Source: Craspedostauros australis (lineage: Eukaryota > Bacillariophyta > Bacillariophyceae > Mastogloiales > Achnanthaceae). From it: a DNA stretch of 64,000 nucleotides. The stretch lies in the NCBI GenBank assembly GCA_026770025.1, contig JAMXDE010000007.1:992001-1056000 (forward strand), written 5' to 3'. The notes beneath the pieces are model-generated. The model worked only from the letters and a program-made list of their open reading frames with translations. It had not been told where the DNA came from and did no database searches. Position numbers and translations under genes: made by a program. Positions 1 through 11,647 of this stretch are shown here, one piece after another; the first letter of the stretch is position 1; every line of letters begins with the position of its first letter.

Positions 1-3000
1 TTACATGGCCACGTCCGATCTGTGCGAGCTGCTGAAGCGGCAGGGCGACGCCTCCAGCGGGGGTCAGCCACGGCTGGACGCCTCAACGGAGAAGCGGATT
101 TGCACGGAGGTCCTGCGGCTGCTGCATGACAAGTCCAACGACGTCCAGGCCATCGCCGTCAAGACGCTCGGGGTCCTCCTCACCACTGTCCAGGAGGAGC
201 AGGTCATGCAGATCGCGGACTCCCTCACGGACCAGGTCCTGGACTCCTCCAAGAGCGAGCTCCGCGACGTCTACGCCATCGGCCTCAGAACCCTCATCAA
301 GACCATCCCTTCCACGCTCGGGGATGCGGCATCCTCGCGCCTTGTGGGACGTCTGCTCGAGGGCATCCGCAGCACGACGGAGGAGATCGTCCTGGCCTGC
401 CTGGACGTCCTGACGGATCTGCTGGGACGCTTCGGTGCCACTTCGCTCGCCGTCACGCGTCAGCATGAACCCATCCTTCACATCTGCCTCAAGCAGCTCT
501 CGAACAACGCGGCGCCTGTCATCCGCAAGCGCGCCGGAAACTCGCTCGGGTGCCTCTCGGTCGTCCTCAGCGACGCCCTGCTGGTCAGCATGGTGGAGCG
601 CTTGCTGGCGCAGATCGACATGGCGGACGGTCTTGGAAAGGCGGGAAAGCGCAAGGCCAAGGAGCAGAAGCAGGCCAGCGGCATTTCAGGTGAGGCCGGT
701 GACACCAGAGCCCTCATTCGCACCATGTGCGTGGTGTCCGGCGCAGTTGGCCATCGGTTGCAGCAGGCTCAGATCGATCGCATCCTTCCCATCTTTTTCC
801 GTTTCACTGACCCCGAGGACGCCGTCACTGGCGACGATGATTTCGACGATGGTGACGGCGACGACGACATGGACGACGGGTACGATCCGGAGGACGAGGC
901 TGCCATCGCATTGGCCAACGAACTTCGCGAATCCTGCTTCATGGGATTCGAGTCCTTCGTCTTGCGCTGTCCCACCCAGGTCCAGCCTCACCTGCAGTCC
1001 ATCATCGAGGCCTCCCTCGCTTACATGAGCTACGACCCGAACTACTCGTACGGAGTCGATGACGAGGAAGACGAGGATGGAGACGGTGGTGAAGACGATG
1101 AAGATGACGAGTTCGAAGTCGAGGACGACGATGATGAGTTTGAAGACGACGATGACGAAGAAGAGGATGACGACGACGACGAAAGCTGGAAGGTGCGACG
1201 CAGCGCCATCCGAGCGCTCAATGCCGTCGTCGATTCGAAGCGCCACGACCCATCGATGCTGTGGACGAAGGACTTCAACATCCGCAAGGGCAGATCGTCC
1301 ATTGTCGCCAAGGCGCTCGTGGATCGATTCAAGGAGCGCGAGGAGAATTGTCGCGTCGGTGTCCTGGAGTGCTTCAACCAGTTGCTCGATGTCACCATCC
1401 TCGCAGCATCACACAACGCGGTTTCCTTCGGAACGGAGGACGATATGGACACCTCTTCCTCGGGCGGCGTGTCCATCGACCTGCGCTCGAAGTACGTCCC
1501 GCCACTGGTGAAGGGATGCGAAAAGCTGCTCAGTGTGAAGAAAGGCGGCGAGCGATCCAAATCGCAGGCGATGTTCATTCTTTGCACTCTGTGCAAAGCA
1601 CCGGGAGGCATCGGCGGCGACGCGGAGCTTCTCGGCGTCTTCCAGCACGTGCAAACATTCCTCGCCGGTGCATCGGAAGGCGCCTCGCAGAAGGAATCAT
1701 CCAGCAAGACACTGCGTCTGGAGGCCCTGTCCCTCGTGCATTCCGTGCTCACTTGCGGCAACCACGATCCCGTCCATATCCGCAAGGGTCTCCGAACGGC
1801 CCTCCTGTCGCAGCTTTGCCAATCGGTACAAGAGAAGTGGTACAAGGTCATCGCTGAAGCCTTGCGTGCTCTGTCCGCCGTTCCAAGCTTCTTCGTGATT
1901 GGCTACACCGATGCAGACGATGATGCAACCAAAAAGACGGAGGGCGACGAAGTCTCCAATCTTCTCTTCGGGGCCATTGAACCCCTCCTCGCTGCTCACG
2001 ACGTTGATCAGGAAATCAAGGAATGCGCCCTGTCTGCGACAGCCGCGTTGCTCAGCAATCTGCATCAGTATCTGAATCCCGAGCAGACAAAGCGGCTGCT
2101 CGATCTCCTGTTGGAGCGTCTGCGCAACGAAACTACACGAATTCCCGCCATCAAGACGCTTTCGGCAATCGCCTCCGCGTCCGCCACCGAAGCTGAGACC
2201 ATGGCTGACGAGGACAAGATCAGCCTGGCCTCCATCTTCGAAGATTCGGTGTCCACCATGGCAGGCTTCCTGAAGCTCCAGAGCCGCAGCCTGAAGCAGC
2301 ATGCTTTGGAGGCGTTGGACGTCATCCTCACGACGCACGGGTCATCGGGCAGGACGGAGCTGTTCTCGGCGTTGCAATGCGACTTGGCACCGCTCGTCAA
2401 CGACAGCGATTTGCACCTGAGCCATCTCAGCTTGTAAGTGCGATACCTACAAATGCGATGCATACGCATGCGTGCATTTGCGTGCGCATGTGTACAATGT
2501 GGGCGAATGTGGACATGCATGGTTGCCGGCGAATGTGTCATTGAGCTTGTGCTCGTTGTACGAGTGCACGGGTATAGCCACACATCGACATCTCACTCAC
2601 ACGTGCATCTACCATATATGCATCTCTACATCTCTGATTCATCAATATTCCTTTCATGACATGGCATGGCATGGCATGCTCTGCAATATCGTGCAATACT
2701 TTGCTGTGCTACCTGCACTATCATTTTCTGTGCTTTACGATACAACACCACCACATTCTGTGTTGTGAATTGCATATTCGACGATTTGACCACCGTTCCT
2801 CACTTTTTGCCTTGCTATGTCATGCTGTGCTATGCTTTGCTTTCAGGCGAGTGTCGATCTCTGGTCTGAAGTCGTGCCCTGCCTGTGGTGAGGCTGCGAA
2901 GGCGCATGTGCTGCCAAACGCGCTGACGCTTTCGACTTCCACAATGCTCCAGGACCTGGCTCTGGATTCGCTGCTGGCCTTCTTCGAGCAAATTGTTTCC

Positions 3001-4443
3001 AGCAACGCAGTTGATTTCGCGGAGGTGTCGCAGATGCTGACCTCGCGCCTCTCCTCCAACTCCTTGGGCAAACACGCCACGTACAACCTTGCCAGATGCA
3101 TTGCCACCGTCGCGGCAGCAACGACCGCGGCCAATCGAGAAGCCATGCTGTCGACGACACTGACATCGCTGGAGTCCATGCAAACACCTCCGCAGGAGGC
3201 TGCGCTGAAGGAGGTTCAGCTGTCGTTGTTGATATCCGGAGATTTGGGCCGGTTAGTCGATCTGAGCACCATCGGCGGTGCGACGGATCGGTTGCAAACC
3301 ATCTACATGGGATACTTCCAGTCACCTTCGGAAGACCTGAAGCACGCGTCGTCCTACGCGTTGGGACGTGCCGCAGTGGGAGCGAGCTCCGTATTCCTAC
3401 CATCCATCGTTGGTGCGCTGCAGGAGAACAACCAGAAGAAGCAGTACCTGCTGCTGTCCGCGCTGAGAGGTTTCATCCAGTGCAGCTTCCAAGATTCCGG
3501 TGGCGAGGGCGTGGCTGCAAGTCTCCCAACAATTCTCCCACACCTGGAGAAGCACTGCGCAGACGAAGAGGAGGGCGTGCGCACCATGGTGGCGGAATGC
3601 ATGGGATCGTTGATTTGCATGAACCCGGCACCTATGCTGGAGAAGCTGCAGAGCATCATCGCAAGCCATTCGGCCATCGCCGCGCCGGGTGGGAAGATGG
3701 ACCCGGAGGATGCAACCTCGAAGAAGAACTCTTTGGCATGCTGGACCGTGGCCACATCCGTGAAGCTCTCCATCGCAGGCAAGGCGAGCGTGGAACATTT
3801 GGCCGTCGCCATGCCGAAGCTGCTGGAGTTACTGAAGGTGGAAGAGCTCGCGGTCCGCAATGCCGCGCTGCTGATGGTGTACTCCGCAGTCCATCACATG
3901 CCGCAGTTGCTGGCGGGATGCATGAAGGACACCATCGTGCCGGTGCTGCACGAGATTGCTGGATTGAAGATGGAACGCAAGGTCGATCTTGGACCCTTCA
4001 CGCACACCGTTGATGACGCGTTGCCATTGCGCAAGGCATCCATGAGCATCTTCGCCACCTGCCTGGAGAGCCTGCCAGGCAGTCTCGACATCCCGGCCTT
4101 CATGCCGGTACTGGCGAAGGCGTTGGCGGATGTGGAGGACATCCAGCTCCAGGCACATCACATCATCATCGCGATGAGCCAGAGGCAGCCAACCTTCCTG
4201 GTGCCCGCCATCGACACGTTCGTGGATCCATTGGAGAAGACGATGCACAAGAAGAAGGGCACGAAGACAGGCACGGAGCTCGAGCGTCTGAACGAGTGGA
4301 TCAAGAGCGCGCTGCGCGCTGCCTTCATTCTGAGCAAGGTGGAAGGCGTGACGAACTCCAAGAAGTTTGCCGATTTCTACGGACGCACCCGCGCCAACGT
4401 CAAATTCCAAGCCATGCTGGGAATGATCGAGGAGGAGCGCTAG
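1..4443 (+). CDS. CAND1: CAND1, cullin-associated NEDD8-dissociated protein (5' partial)
   Basis: HEAT-repeat protein that binds unneddylated cullin-RBX1 and exchanges substrate receptors of SCF-type ubiquitin ligases. Exons are <2..2433 and 2847..4443; the intron (413 nt, gtaagt...ttcag) splits a Leu codon and the joint restores the family sequence after 'DLHLSH'. The visible part is 1,343 residues. The ATG at base 5 is not the start: the codon before it (Tyr) continues the family match 'F/Y-MAT-x-DL', so roughly 20 N-terminal residues lie left of the window. Diagnostic stretches are 'SWKVRRSAIRALNAVV', 'ALVDRFKEREEN', 'FSSPSEE'-like 'QSPSEDLKHASSYALG', and the C-terminal TIP120 domain with 'GPFTHTVDDALPLRK'. 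Two very acidic Asp/Glu tracts (about bases 820-910 and 1060-1190) enlarge the acidic loop that animal and plant CAND1 also carry just before 'SWKVRR'. Confidence 0.93.
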
Positions 4444-6616
4444 AGAGGTTTGGTGTGAGCCAACCAGAAGGGGCTGGCATTGTGAGGAGGGTCAACTCGT
4501 GTGTTGCCATCGTTTGTGATGATGCTGATAACGATGAGGCAAATCCCAGCCAGCGTCACCGTCCAGACGATGTGAACAACACTTGAATCAGTGCACCTTC
4601 GCAGACACGGTGAACACAATAGTTCTAAAGTACTCTCTAGAGAGGCCACTTGGGCAAACAACAGACAAAAGCAGTCAACAAACCGTACTTGGAGGAAATG
4701 AAGCTCTGCCCTCCGCTGTGCCATCGGCCCGTTCCAAGTCCGTGTGAATTGGAGAGCGCCGTTTGGCGTGGTGTGCTTACAACCTTCTCGTAACTCCTGG
4801 TACTGTTCCGGCAATCACCGATACGAGTGGAGCAGAACCGCCGAAGCAAAGAAGCGCGCACTATCTTCGCTTCGGCTCCTGCTCTTTGTTGCCGCCCATG
4901 ATGGCGAGCTTCCGAGTGAATGGGATCGGAAGGACGGCCAAGAAGGGGGATTGGCGGCTTCGACGGACGCGGTTCTGATTGAAACAAGTTGGGTGGATGT
5001 GATTGGGTCCAGCAACGCATCCAACCAGCCCAATGTTGATAAAAGGAAGCAGAACGATGCGATGACAGGACCACCAACAACGGCATTGGTGGAGAAGAAG
5101 CCGGCGGGACAGAACTTCGCTTCGTGCTCCTCCTTGTTGGAAGGTTCGCGTCGCGGATGTTCCGGTTGGTCTGTTGCTCCGCTCCGACTTTGGATGTTCG
5201 CAGGACGTTCTCTTGATGTGTCCACATGGATCGGAATGTTAGCAGCTGCGGGTACTGGCATGCGCTCGTCGACGGTACGACCTACGACGACCTGGACACG
5301 CAAAGGGTCAAGGCGCAAACGAGAACAGCAATCATCATTGGCACACCCACACTCGCATGGCCTGCTCGTACTCGTCTTCATTCTCGTCTGCTAACGCCTC
5401 TGTGTGCCGATACAAGCGCGTTGTCCGATCGGAATTTGTGGTTGCCGCAAGTGATGATTTTCCGTCGGACGTTCTGCACCGCCTAAATGTTGTGGCGGTT
5501 TGGTATTCGACGCGCTACGCTTCCATGTCGTTTGCGACATCGGAATTGTCATCGGAGAATTCTTGTTTTGTGTGCGCTTGTCTCACATTTCCGAAATGCG
5601 TTTCCGCACCAAGAATACACAGCCACAATTCTGTTTGAGCTGTTGGTTGACACAGGCGAACACGATTGTGACAGAATTCTGAGTGCTCAACACTGTTTTG
5701 CTGAACAATGATTGGTCGCTTGTGGAGGGGCCAATTAGAATTCAGTATTTGAATCGAGCATTCGTCGTGAGGTCTCGTTACTTAAGGGCAGCATCAAGAG
5801 GTCGTCTTATTCCGAGACATTGGATGCGAACGCGCAGAAGGCGAGAATACTGTGGATCGAGACCTCGCGTCTCATTTGATGGCGTGAAATTGCGGGTGCG
5901 AGTTTTTGTTCTCGCTTGTTGTTGGTGGGGGTGGTGTTGCAGCGCAGCACGTGCGAGGTGAGGTCATCGTGACGCAGATGTTGCGGGACGAGCGCGAGTT
6001 TTTGCCGACTGATTGACTGTGCGTGGTTGCACGAGCAGGAGCGACACGCGGCCAGCATTGCATTTGCGTTTGTTGTGTGTGGATTTGTCGTAGTTGGGTC
6101 TGATTTTTGTTTGTTGCCCCCTTGTTGTGCCCGTTGATGTGGTCCACGAACAAAAGATTCGTTCCGACATGCCGATGATGGAATTCGCGATGATCCGATT
6201 ACAGACCTCGAACCCATCGTGGTGATCTTGCTCGTCGTATCGTGGCAGCGCAGTAGCAGAGATACGCCTGCAGTCACTCATCGGGTGAAAACACTGTGCC
6301 AGCACATGCCGACAATCACAACGACAACACACGGGGCGCTTCAGCAAAAATTGCCCTTGAGTTTTCCTCTTGTCTTGGTCCATCGCACCACCTTGCTTCA
6401 CTTCAATTCATTTCGCTCGCGCAAACACCAAGAGACACCACGACGAAGAGGAGCAACAGCAAGAACAACGGGCCACTTGGCACCACAATTCAAAACAAGT
6501 CGAATCGGAAACATCATCAACACCACTAACGTCAACAACAACAGCAACATTGACAGACACACTACTTCCTGCAATCCTCCACGCTCAACAACCGCACATC
6601 AACACCAGTAGACATC
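4444..6616. other. Intergenic, CAND1 3' flank to carrier 5' flank
   Basis: No gene can be supported in these 2.2 kb. Several open frames of 60-216 codons exist on both strands but none shows family motifs. Two minus-strand stretches translate as hydrophobic helices (about 4510-4570 and 5010-5070) but could not be tied into a convincing spliced gene. The part after about 6300 is A/C-rich with CAA-type runs and probably holds the carrier promoter and 5' leader. Confidence 0.4.
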
Positions 6617-8491
6617 ATGACCGACTGTACGTGCTTCAGCGGCGCTCGTGTGTAGCGCGCAAACTTCCCTTCTTCCTTGCACTTCAGCAATCACAGTCAG
6701 CTCACACCATCACACCCTCTCTTCCATCCCCTTCCTCCTTCCTTCTATCTCTCGTGCTCCACTGTCCTGTGTCGCTCACATCAAACGAAAACACTAATAC
6801 CATTATTATCGGCATCACCATCGCATGCATACAACTCAAATGAACTCTGACGCACACAGTCTCACTTCTCGCTGGACTGGTCGGATTGGCCCCAGGCGCC
6901 GTTGGAGGTACGTGCAACAGTAGCATCGCGCATAGCGCGCAACCAGCAACAACGCGAACGCTGTGCGATAAATCACACCGGCCTGTGGTGCTGCGCCTTG
7001 CCCTCGTCCTGCATTGTTTGAGGTGCCGTGTTGAGCGCCATGACTGGGGTGGCAGCAGGAGCCTCACGTCCATCCGTCCAACCTCATCCTCGCTTGAGGA
7101 CATCGCCGTGCAAAAGCCAACTCCAATTCATTTTGCTCACCGAATCTTGACCCCGCTCTCCGCTCCTTTCCACCTTCACTCCAAACAACTGCCGACTCAT
7201 TGTGACTGCGATCTTCTGGATTCAATTTGCGCTTCCCGATACACGCGATCATTGGCAACCGAAATTTATCCACAATCCCAAAAATGCAACCGCAAACGCG
7301 ATGCTCCGCCCTATCAACGTACTCGTTCTTGCACTCGCACTCTTACTTGGTTCATCCGCAATGACCGCACATTCATCACACAAAATGAAACCCAATGGTA
7401 CTGCAATGAAATGGAACGAAATCAAATCAAATCAAATGGCACAACCTGGCATGGTATGACATGGACTGACCACCAATGACAATGGAAATCACAATGGCAA
7501 CGCTAACCATAATGGTAACGGTAACGGCAATACCCATAACACTCGTACCACACTCGTACGAATATCACCACCGCCACCACCACCCGTGACGATGCTCGCT
7601 TGACGCAACATGAACATGACAGGCATCTGCAACGTCTGCGTTGGACATCCGCTTGACTTGATGAAGGTCAGACAGCAGACAGCGCCAAGAGTATCCCAAG
7701 CCGTCGGCAAGCAGGGATCCATGGCGCTGGGAAGCATGGCCACAGCCTCTGCTGGAGAATCAACCCTGGGCATGCTGCGAGGGGTGCTGATGAAGGAAGG
7801 TGTCACTGGATTGTACAGAGGGGTGAGCGCGCCGCTGGTGGCCGTCATCCCAGCCTTTGCCATCAACTTCTGGAGCTACGACAGAGCGGCCTGCAATCTG
7901 CGGCGGCTCTCCAACCAGGCACCAGGATCAGAGCTCTCCATCTCACAGGTCTCCATCGCCGGAGGCTGCTCCGGTGTCGCCCTTGCCTTCATCATCGGCC
8001 CCACCGAACGCATCAAGTGCCTGCTGCAGACCAACAAGAACCAGTACAGCGGCTTCCTTGACTGCGCGAGACAAGTCTACCAAGAGGGTGGCATGCGAAG
8101 CATCTTCAGAGGCACGGGCAGCGCCATCCTGCGAGACGTCCCAGGCAACGCCATCTACTTCGGCAGCTACGAATACCTGAAGAGGTTCTTCATGAGGGTG
8201 GAAGGCGCAGAGAAGGCATCCACGTCCTCAGTCCTCATGGCAGGAGGCTTCGCGGGCATCGCCAACTGGCTGTTCGCCATTCCGCTCGACACAATCAAGA
8301 CAAGATGGCAGACCGCGCCAATCGGAACCTACAGAAACCTCCTCGACGTCTTCCAAACACTCGTCCGCAACGAGGGTGTGCCAGCACTGTACCGCGGACT
8401 CTCCGCATCGCTGATGCGCGCCTTCCCTGCCAACGCCGCTTGCTTGTGCGGGGTTGAGACCGTCAAGGGAATGCTCGAGGAACGCAGATGA
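6617..8491 (+). CDS. Mitochondrial carnitine/acylcarnitine-type carrier (SLC25 family)
   Basis: Inner-membrane solute carrier of 308 residues with three tandem repeats of two helices. Exons are 6617..6626, 6860..6907 and 7623..8491; introns of 233 and 715 nt start gtacgtg and end cag/acag. The first coding exon is only 10 nt (Met-Thr-Asp plus one base), but the joined start 'MTDFSLLAGLVGLAPGAVGG' followed by 'ICNVCVGHPLDLMKVRQQT' gives an uninterrupted first carrier repeat. Signature motifs are PLDLMK in repeat 1, the variant 'GPTERIKCLLQ' in repeat 2, and PLDTIKTRWQTAP in repeat 3. The Glu-Arg-Ile-Lys form of repeat 2 and the ending 'RAFPANAACL' are typical of the carnitine/acylcarnitine (SLC25A20, CAC, BOU) group. 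Substrate is inferred; an ornithine or other basic amino acid carrier is the main alternative. Confidence 0.88.
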
Positions 8492-9578
8492 TGGCGGTTA
8501 TTCGAGCAGGATCATGAACAGCAGCAACAGTACGTACTCGAATAAGAAAGACGTACGTGCCATCCCATCCAGTACGGTACAGATTTGAAGACCGGACATG
8601 ACGCGTTGCATCAATCGTATCCATGCAGCAATGCGCAACTACCAACACGCAACCAGTCCCTTGAATGCAATTGGGGTTCGGCAGTAAACAGGTTTTGAAG
8701 GCTTGAATGTTGAGGACTGTATCCCACTCCATACTCCTTGACTCCTCATTGTGACATTGGCCATGGCCAGAAACAAGTGGGATACATCGAGTGCTCTGTT
8801 CTAGTCAACCAAATGTAAATGTAAACGCACAGTAACTCTCTATAGATGACATACACGCAAATGTACACACCAAACCTCCTGCTACACAGATGCAGTACTC
8901 GACGAAGAACTATCCTAGCCTGTGGATCCATGACAGATACAATCAGTCTCGGTGGCGACATCTCTCGTTGGTCCTCCCTCGCCCATGCATCCATCATGCT
9001 TTTTGGGTCCTTGTCCTCATCCTCGATGTCGTTCTCGTTCTCGTTGGTGAAAGGAGGAGGCTGATTTGGAGATGGGTGGATGGACACATCAACAGGAGCC
9101 AATCATTTGGCGCGTTTTTTTTGTGCTGGCACCAAACTGCCAAAAACGTGTCCCTTGCGTTGATTCGTTCCTTTTGCGCACAGAATCCTTCGGATCCGTC
9201 AAAATCCACACGGCTCGAACTCCACCAGCCAATGACGCAGAACTCACATCAACCCATCATCAGTTGTTCCGATTCCGGGTGTCACCTATTCGCCGGAACA
9301 GTCTCCGCTCCCTGTTCCGAAGCACCCGCATTGCGTCGGCGACAGCCTCTCCGCCACTCATCCCATGCCCAATCAAACGCTCCGCCATCACGAACATAAC
9401 GGTCACCAACGAGGCGCTACGAGCATTCCAGTGCGAGGTCTCCATCCACACCCAAGCATCATTCAAGCACCATTCAAGCACCATCCAAGCAAGGGCCGAC
9501 ACATCCGTGGACGTTGCCACCAACATCGAGAACAGGAGCAAGGGACAGTCGGAACAGCAACGACCGATTGCATCAACC
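8492..9578. other. Intergenic / 5' leader of the RRM-methyltransferase gene
   Basis: Carrier 3' flank and presumed promoter of the next gene. The frame of the downstream methyltransferase stays open back to an ATG at 9066, but the 171 extra residues are Ser/Thr/His-rich, show no domain and have the look of translated leader, so they are left out of the CDS. Nothing else is recognised. Confidence 0.4.
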
Positions 9579-11219
9579 ATGGCCACGGCGGAACCTGTGC
9601 AAATGTCGAGGAGCACAACAGCAGCAGCAGAAACATCCACAACTGCAGCCACCACCACCACCCGCATCTACTTGTACGGAATCGATAAATCCATTCCCAA
9701 GGAGGACATCCGCGATCGGCTGCTGCGACATTTTGCGGAGTATGGCAGCATCGCCGAGGTCTTCGTGCCAGATCGTACCGACAAGCCGTACGCATTCCTC
9801 ACCTTCGATGATGCAGCTTCTGCTCAGGAGGCGTTGAAGGCAGAGAAATCGAAACTTGCTCCTGCAACTGCTGCACCTGACGATGAGCCAGACACCACAA
9901 CGCCAACGTTAACGTCAGCGTCAACACCCTCGCGGCTGTTCGCAGAAATCAAACCTGCCAATGCAATTCGGCCACCAGGCAAGAGGAAACGAAAGCTGGC
10001 GGAGGACTGGCAAGAACGATTCGACCATGCCAAGCAAACGAACGTTCTCATTCAAGTATACCGGTCGCATTCAGAACGGCTGTCATCGTATTTGGAATCC
10101 AACGCAAAGCAGTACGGCACAGTTGTTGGCGTGCTGAAGACCAAATCCAAAACCGTGTCCATGCTGTACTTCCATTGCAAAAGCGACGACGACCAGCAGG
10201 CATTCGTGACATGGGTGGAAACGCACCCCATCATTTCGTCAGCCGTCAGCGCAACGTACGTCGTCGCGGATGGCATGCACCGCCATCGCAATGCGGAGGA
10301 AATCGCAGACAAGGCAGCGCAAATATTTCAAACGACGAAGGCGATACAGTCGGCGCTGCCAAAGCCCACGAAGATTCGTCTGAACATATTCCCACCGAGC
10401 ACGCGCACGATGATGATCGAATCAATCACCACCAAAATGGCGGAGCATGATGCGGCGGGCGCCAATACCTCGTCACAGATAGAGATCACGCCCAAGCAAG
10501 CGTCTCATGTGGCTAACGTCGTCTGCCTGGATGATACCGATGGCCCCGATGACCAAGGTCCTATCTACATGCTCGGTGTTTCGGAATGCATCGCACTGCC
10601 CGCCAAGGTTTCCACCACAAACGCAACTACAAACAAAAGGGATAGCAATAGCAATGACAATCGCATTGACAATCGTAACGACAATGATATCTGCCGGGCG
10701 TACTACAAATTACAGGAGGCCATGGACCGGTACCCGCATCCCAAACCCACCAAGAGTCTCGCAGCGTTGGATTGCGGGGCCGCGCCTGGTGGATGGACCA
10801 AGTACCTGTCGGAGATGTACGAAGGGGTGCAGATCTATTCCATCGATCCTGGCAAGCTGTCACCGACAGTGCTGCAACTGAATTCCGTCGAGCACATGGA
10901 AATGACGATCGAAAAGAGCATACCGGCTTTACAAGGACGAAAGGTCCAGATCGACGTGTGGGTCTCCGACATGTGCCTCAAGGAGATGGAGGGTCAGATC
11001 AATTGGTTCTTGGCGGCCAAGGATGCCGGGATACTGGCAAACAAAACCTTCTTCGTGCTCACGTTGAAGTGCGTGCTCGGCCACTCGACAGAGAGCCACG
11101 ACCGACAAGTCGAACAGCAAGCCAAGAGGCTGGAAGGTCGATCGAAGCATCTGCACATCCTGCATCTATTTGCCAATCGCAAAGGAGAGAGGACCATCAT
11201 GGGGTATCTCGTCAGGTGA
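9579..11219 (+). CDS. RRM domain plus FtsJ/RlmM-like 2'-O-ribose methyltransferase
   Basis: Predicted RNA methyltransferase of 546 residues using S-adenosylmethionine. Residues about 28-115 form an RRM ('TRIYLYGID', 'YAFLTFDD'). A middle region (about 150-330) is unassigned. Residues about 370-546 are a Rossmann methyltransferase: 'CRAYYKLQEAM', SAM motif 'LDCGAAPGGWTKYL' (about 397-410), 'IYSIDPGKL', catalytic-type Asp in 'WVSDM' and Lys in 'LTLK'. The order Asp, Lys and the motif spacing recall RlmM/FtsJ enzymes that methylate ribose 2'-OH of rRNA. The start at 9579 has a strong context (tcaaccATGG); the frame is open upstream to an ATG at 9066, so a longer form (717 aa) cannot be excluded and might carry an organelle presequence. 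Target RNA is unknown. Confidence 0.8.
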   Translation: MATAEPVQMSRSTTAAAETSTTAATTTTRIYLYGIDKSIPKEDIRDRLLRHFAEYGSIAEVFVPDRTDKPYAFLTFDDAASAQEALKAEKSKLAPATAAPDDEPDTTTPTLTSASTPSRLFAEIKPANAIRPPGKRKRKLAEDWQERFDHAKQTNVLIQVYRSHSERLSSYLESNAKQYGTVVGVLKTKSKTVSMLYFHCKSDDDQQAFVTWVETHPIISSAVSATYVVADGMHRHRNAEEIADKAAQIFQTTKAIQSALPKPTKIRLNIFPPSTRTMMIESITTKMAEHDAAGANTSSQIEITPKQASHVANVVCLDDTDGPDDQGPIYMLGVSECIALPAKVSTTNATTNKRDSNSNDNRIDNRNDNDICRAYYKLQEAMDRYPHPKPTKSLAALDCGAAPGGWTKYLSEMYEGVQIYSIDPGKLSPTVLQLNSVEHMEMTIEKSIPALQGRKVQIDVWVSDMCLKEMEGQINWFLAAKDAGILANKTFFVLTLKCVLGHSTESHDRQVEQQAKRLEGRSKHLHILHLFANRKGERTIMGYLVR

Positions 11220-11647
11220 TTGCCATGAACGCAGCACAAGATTGAAAAGGAAAGGAGCAGTGCAAAACCACGAACACGCATGGTTACGCCGATCGAATCA
11301 ACATCAACGCATGAACGAACAGTGGTTTTGGACAGGGCAGCCGACATGCTGACGGAGAGCGTAGCATTGTGTAATACAGCACAGGACGGCATAAGTAGAG
11401 TTGTGTCATATAATATGTATCTTGTTCTCCCTACAGGTTGTCTTGCTGTCGTGTTTAGGAATCCAAGCAAGCTTGCGCGTCCCAAACATCGTGCGATGCC
11501 TCGCTACATGGGTCAAACCGTGCTGGAGTACTATCACTTCATCCAACTAGAATCCAACGCCCCCCAAGGCAAAGAAAAGGCACGGGAAGCGCGACAACAG
11601 CAACAGCAACACTTGTGCCGTTGCAGTCGCAGGTGTTGCCATGATCA
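11220..11647. other. Intergenic between convergent genes
   Basis: 3' flanks of the methyltransferase gene (+) and the C2 protein gene (-). It contains a short CAACAG-type run at about 11592-11612. No gene is seen. Confidence 0.5.

Noticed and set aside
2434-2846. Open frame through the CAND1 intron (from 2656) as an alternative protein start
   Set aside because: The segment is T-rich, carries ATGGC repeats, is flanked by gtaagt and ttcag, and its removal restores the CAND1 sequence.
4440-5381. Minus-strand frames with hydrophobic stretches ('VHIVWTVTLAGICLIVISII' and 'NAVVGGPVIASFCFLLSTLG')
   Set aside because: They might be exons of a small membrane protein, but no combination of start, GT donor and AG acceptor gave a coherent protein and no family match is evident.
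9066-9578. N-terminal extension of the methyltransferase frame from the ATG at 9066
   Set aside because: Ser/Thr/His-rich with no domain; the ATG at 9579 has a strong context and sits just before the RRM. Kept only as an alternative.
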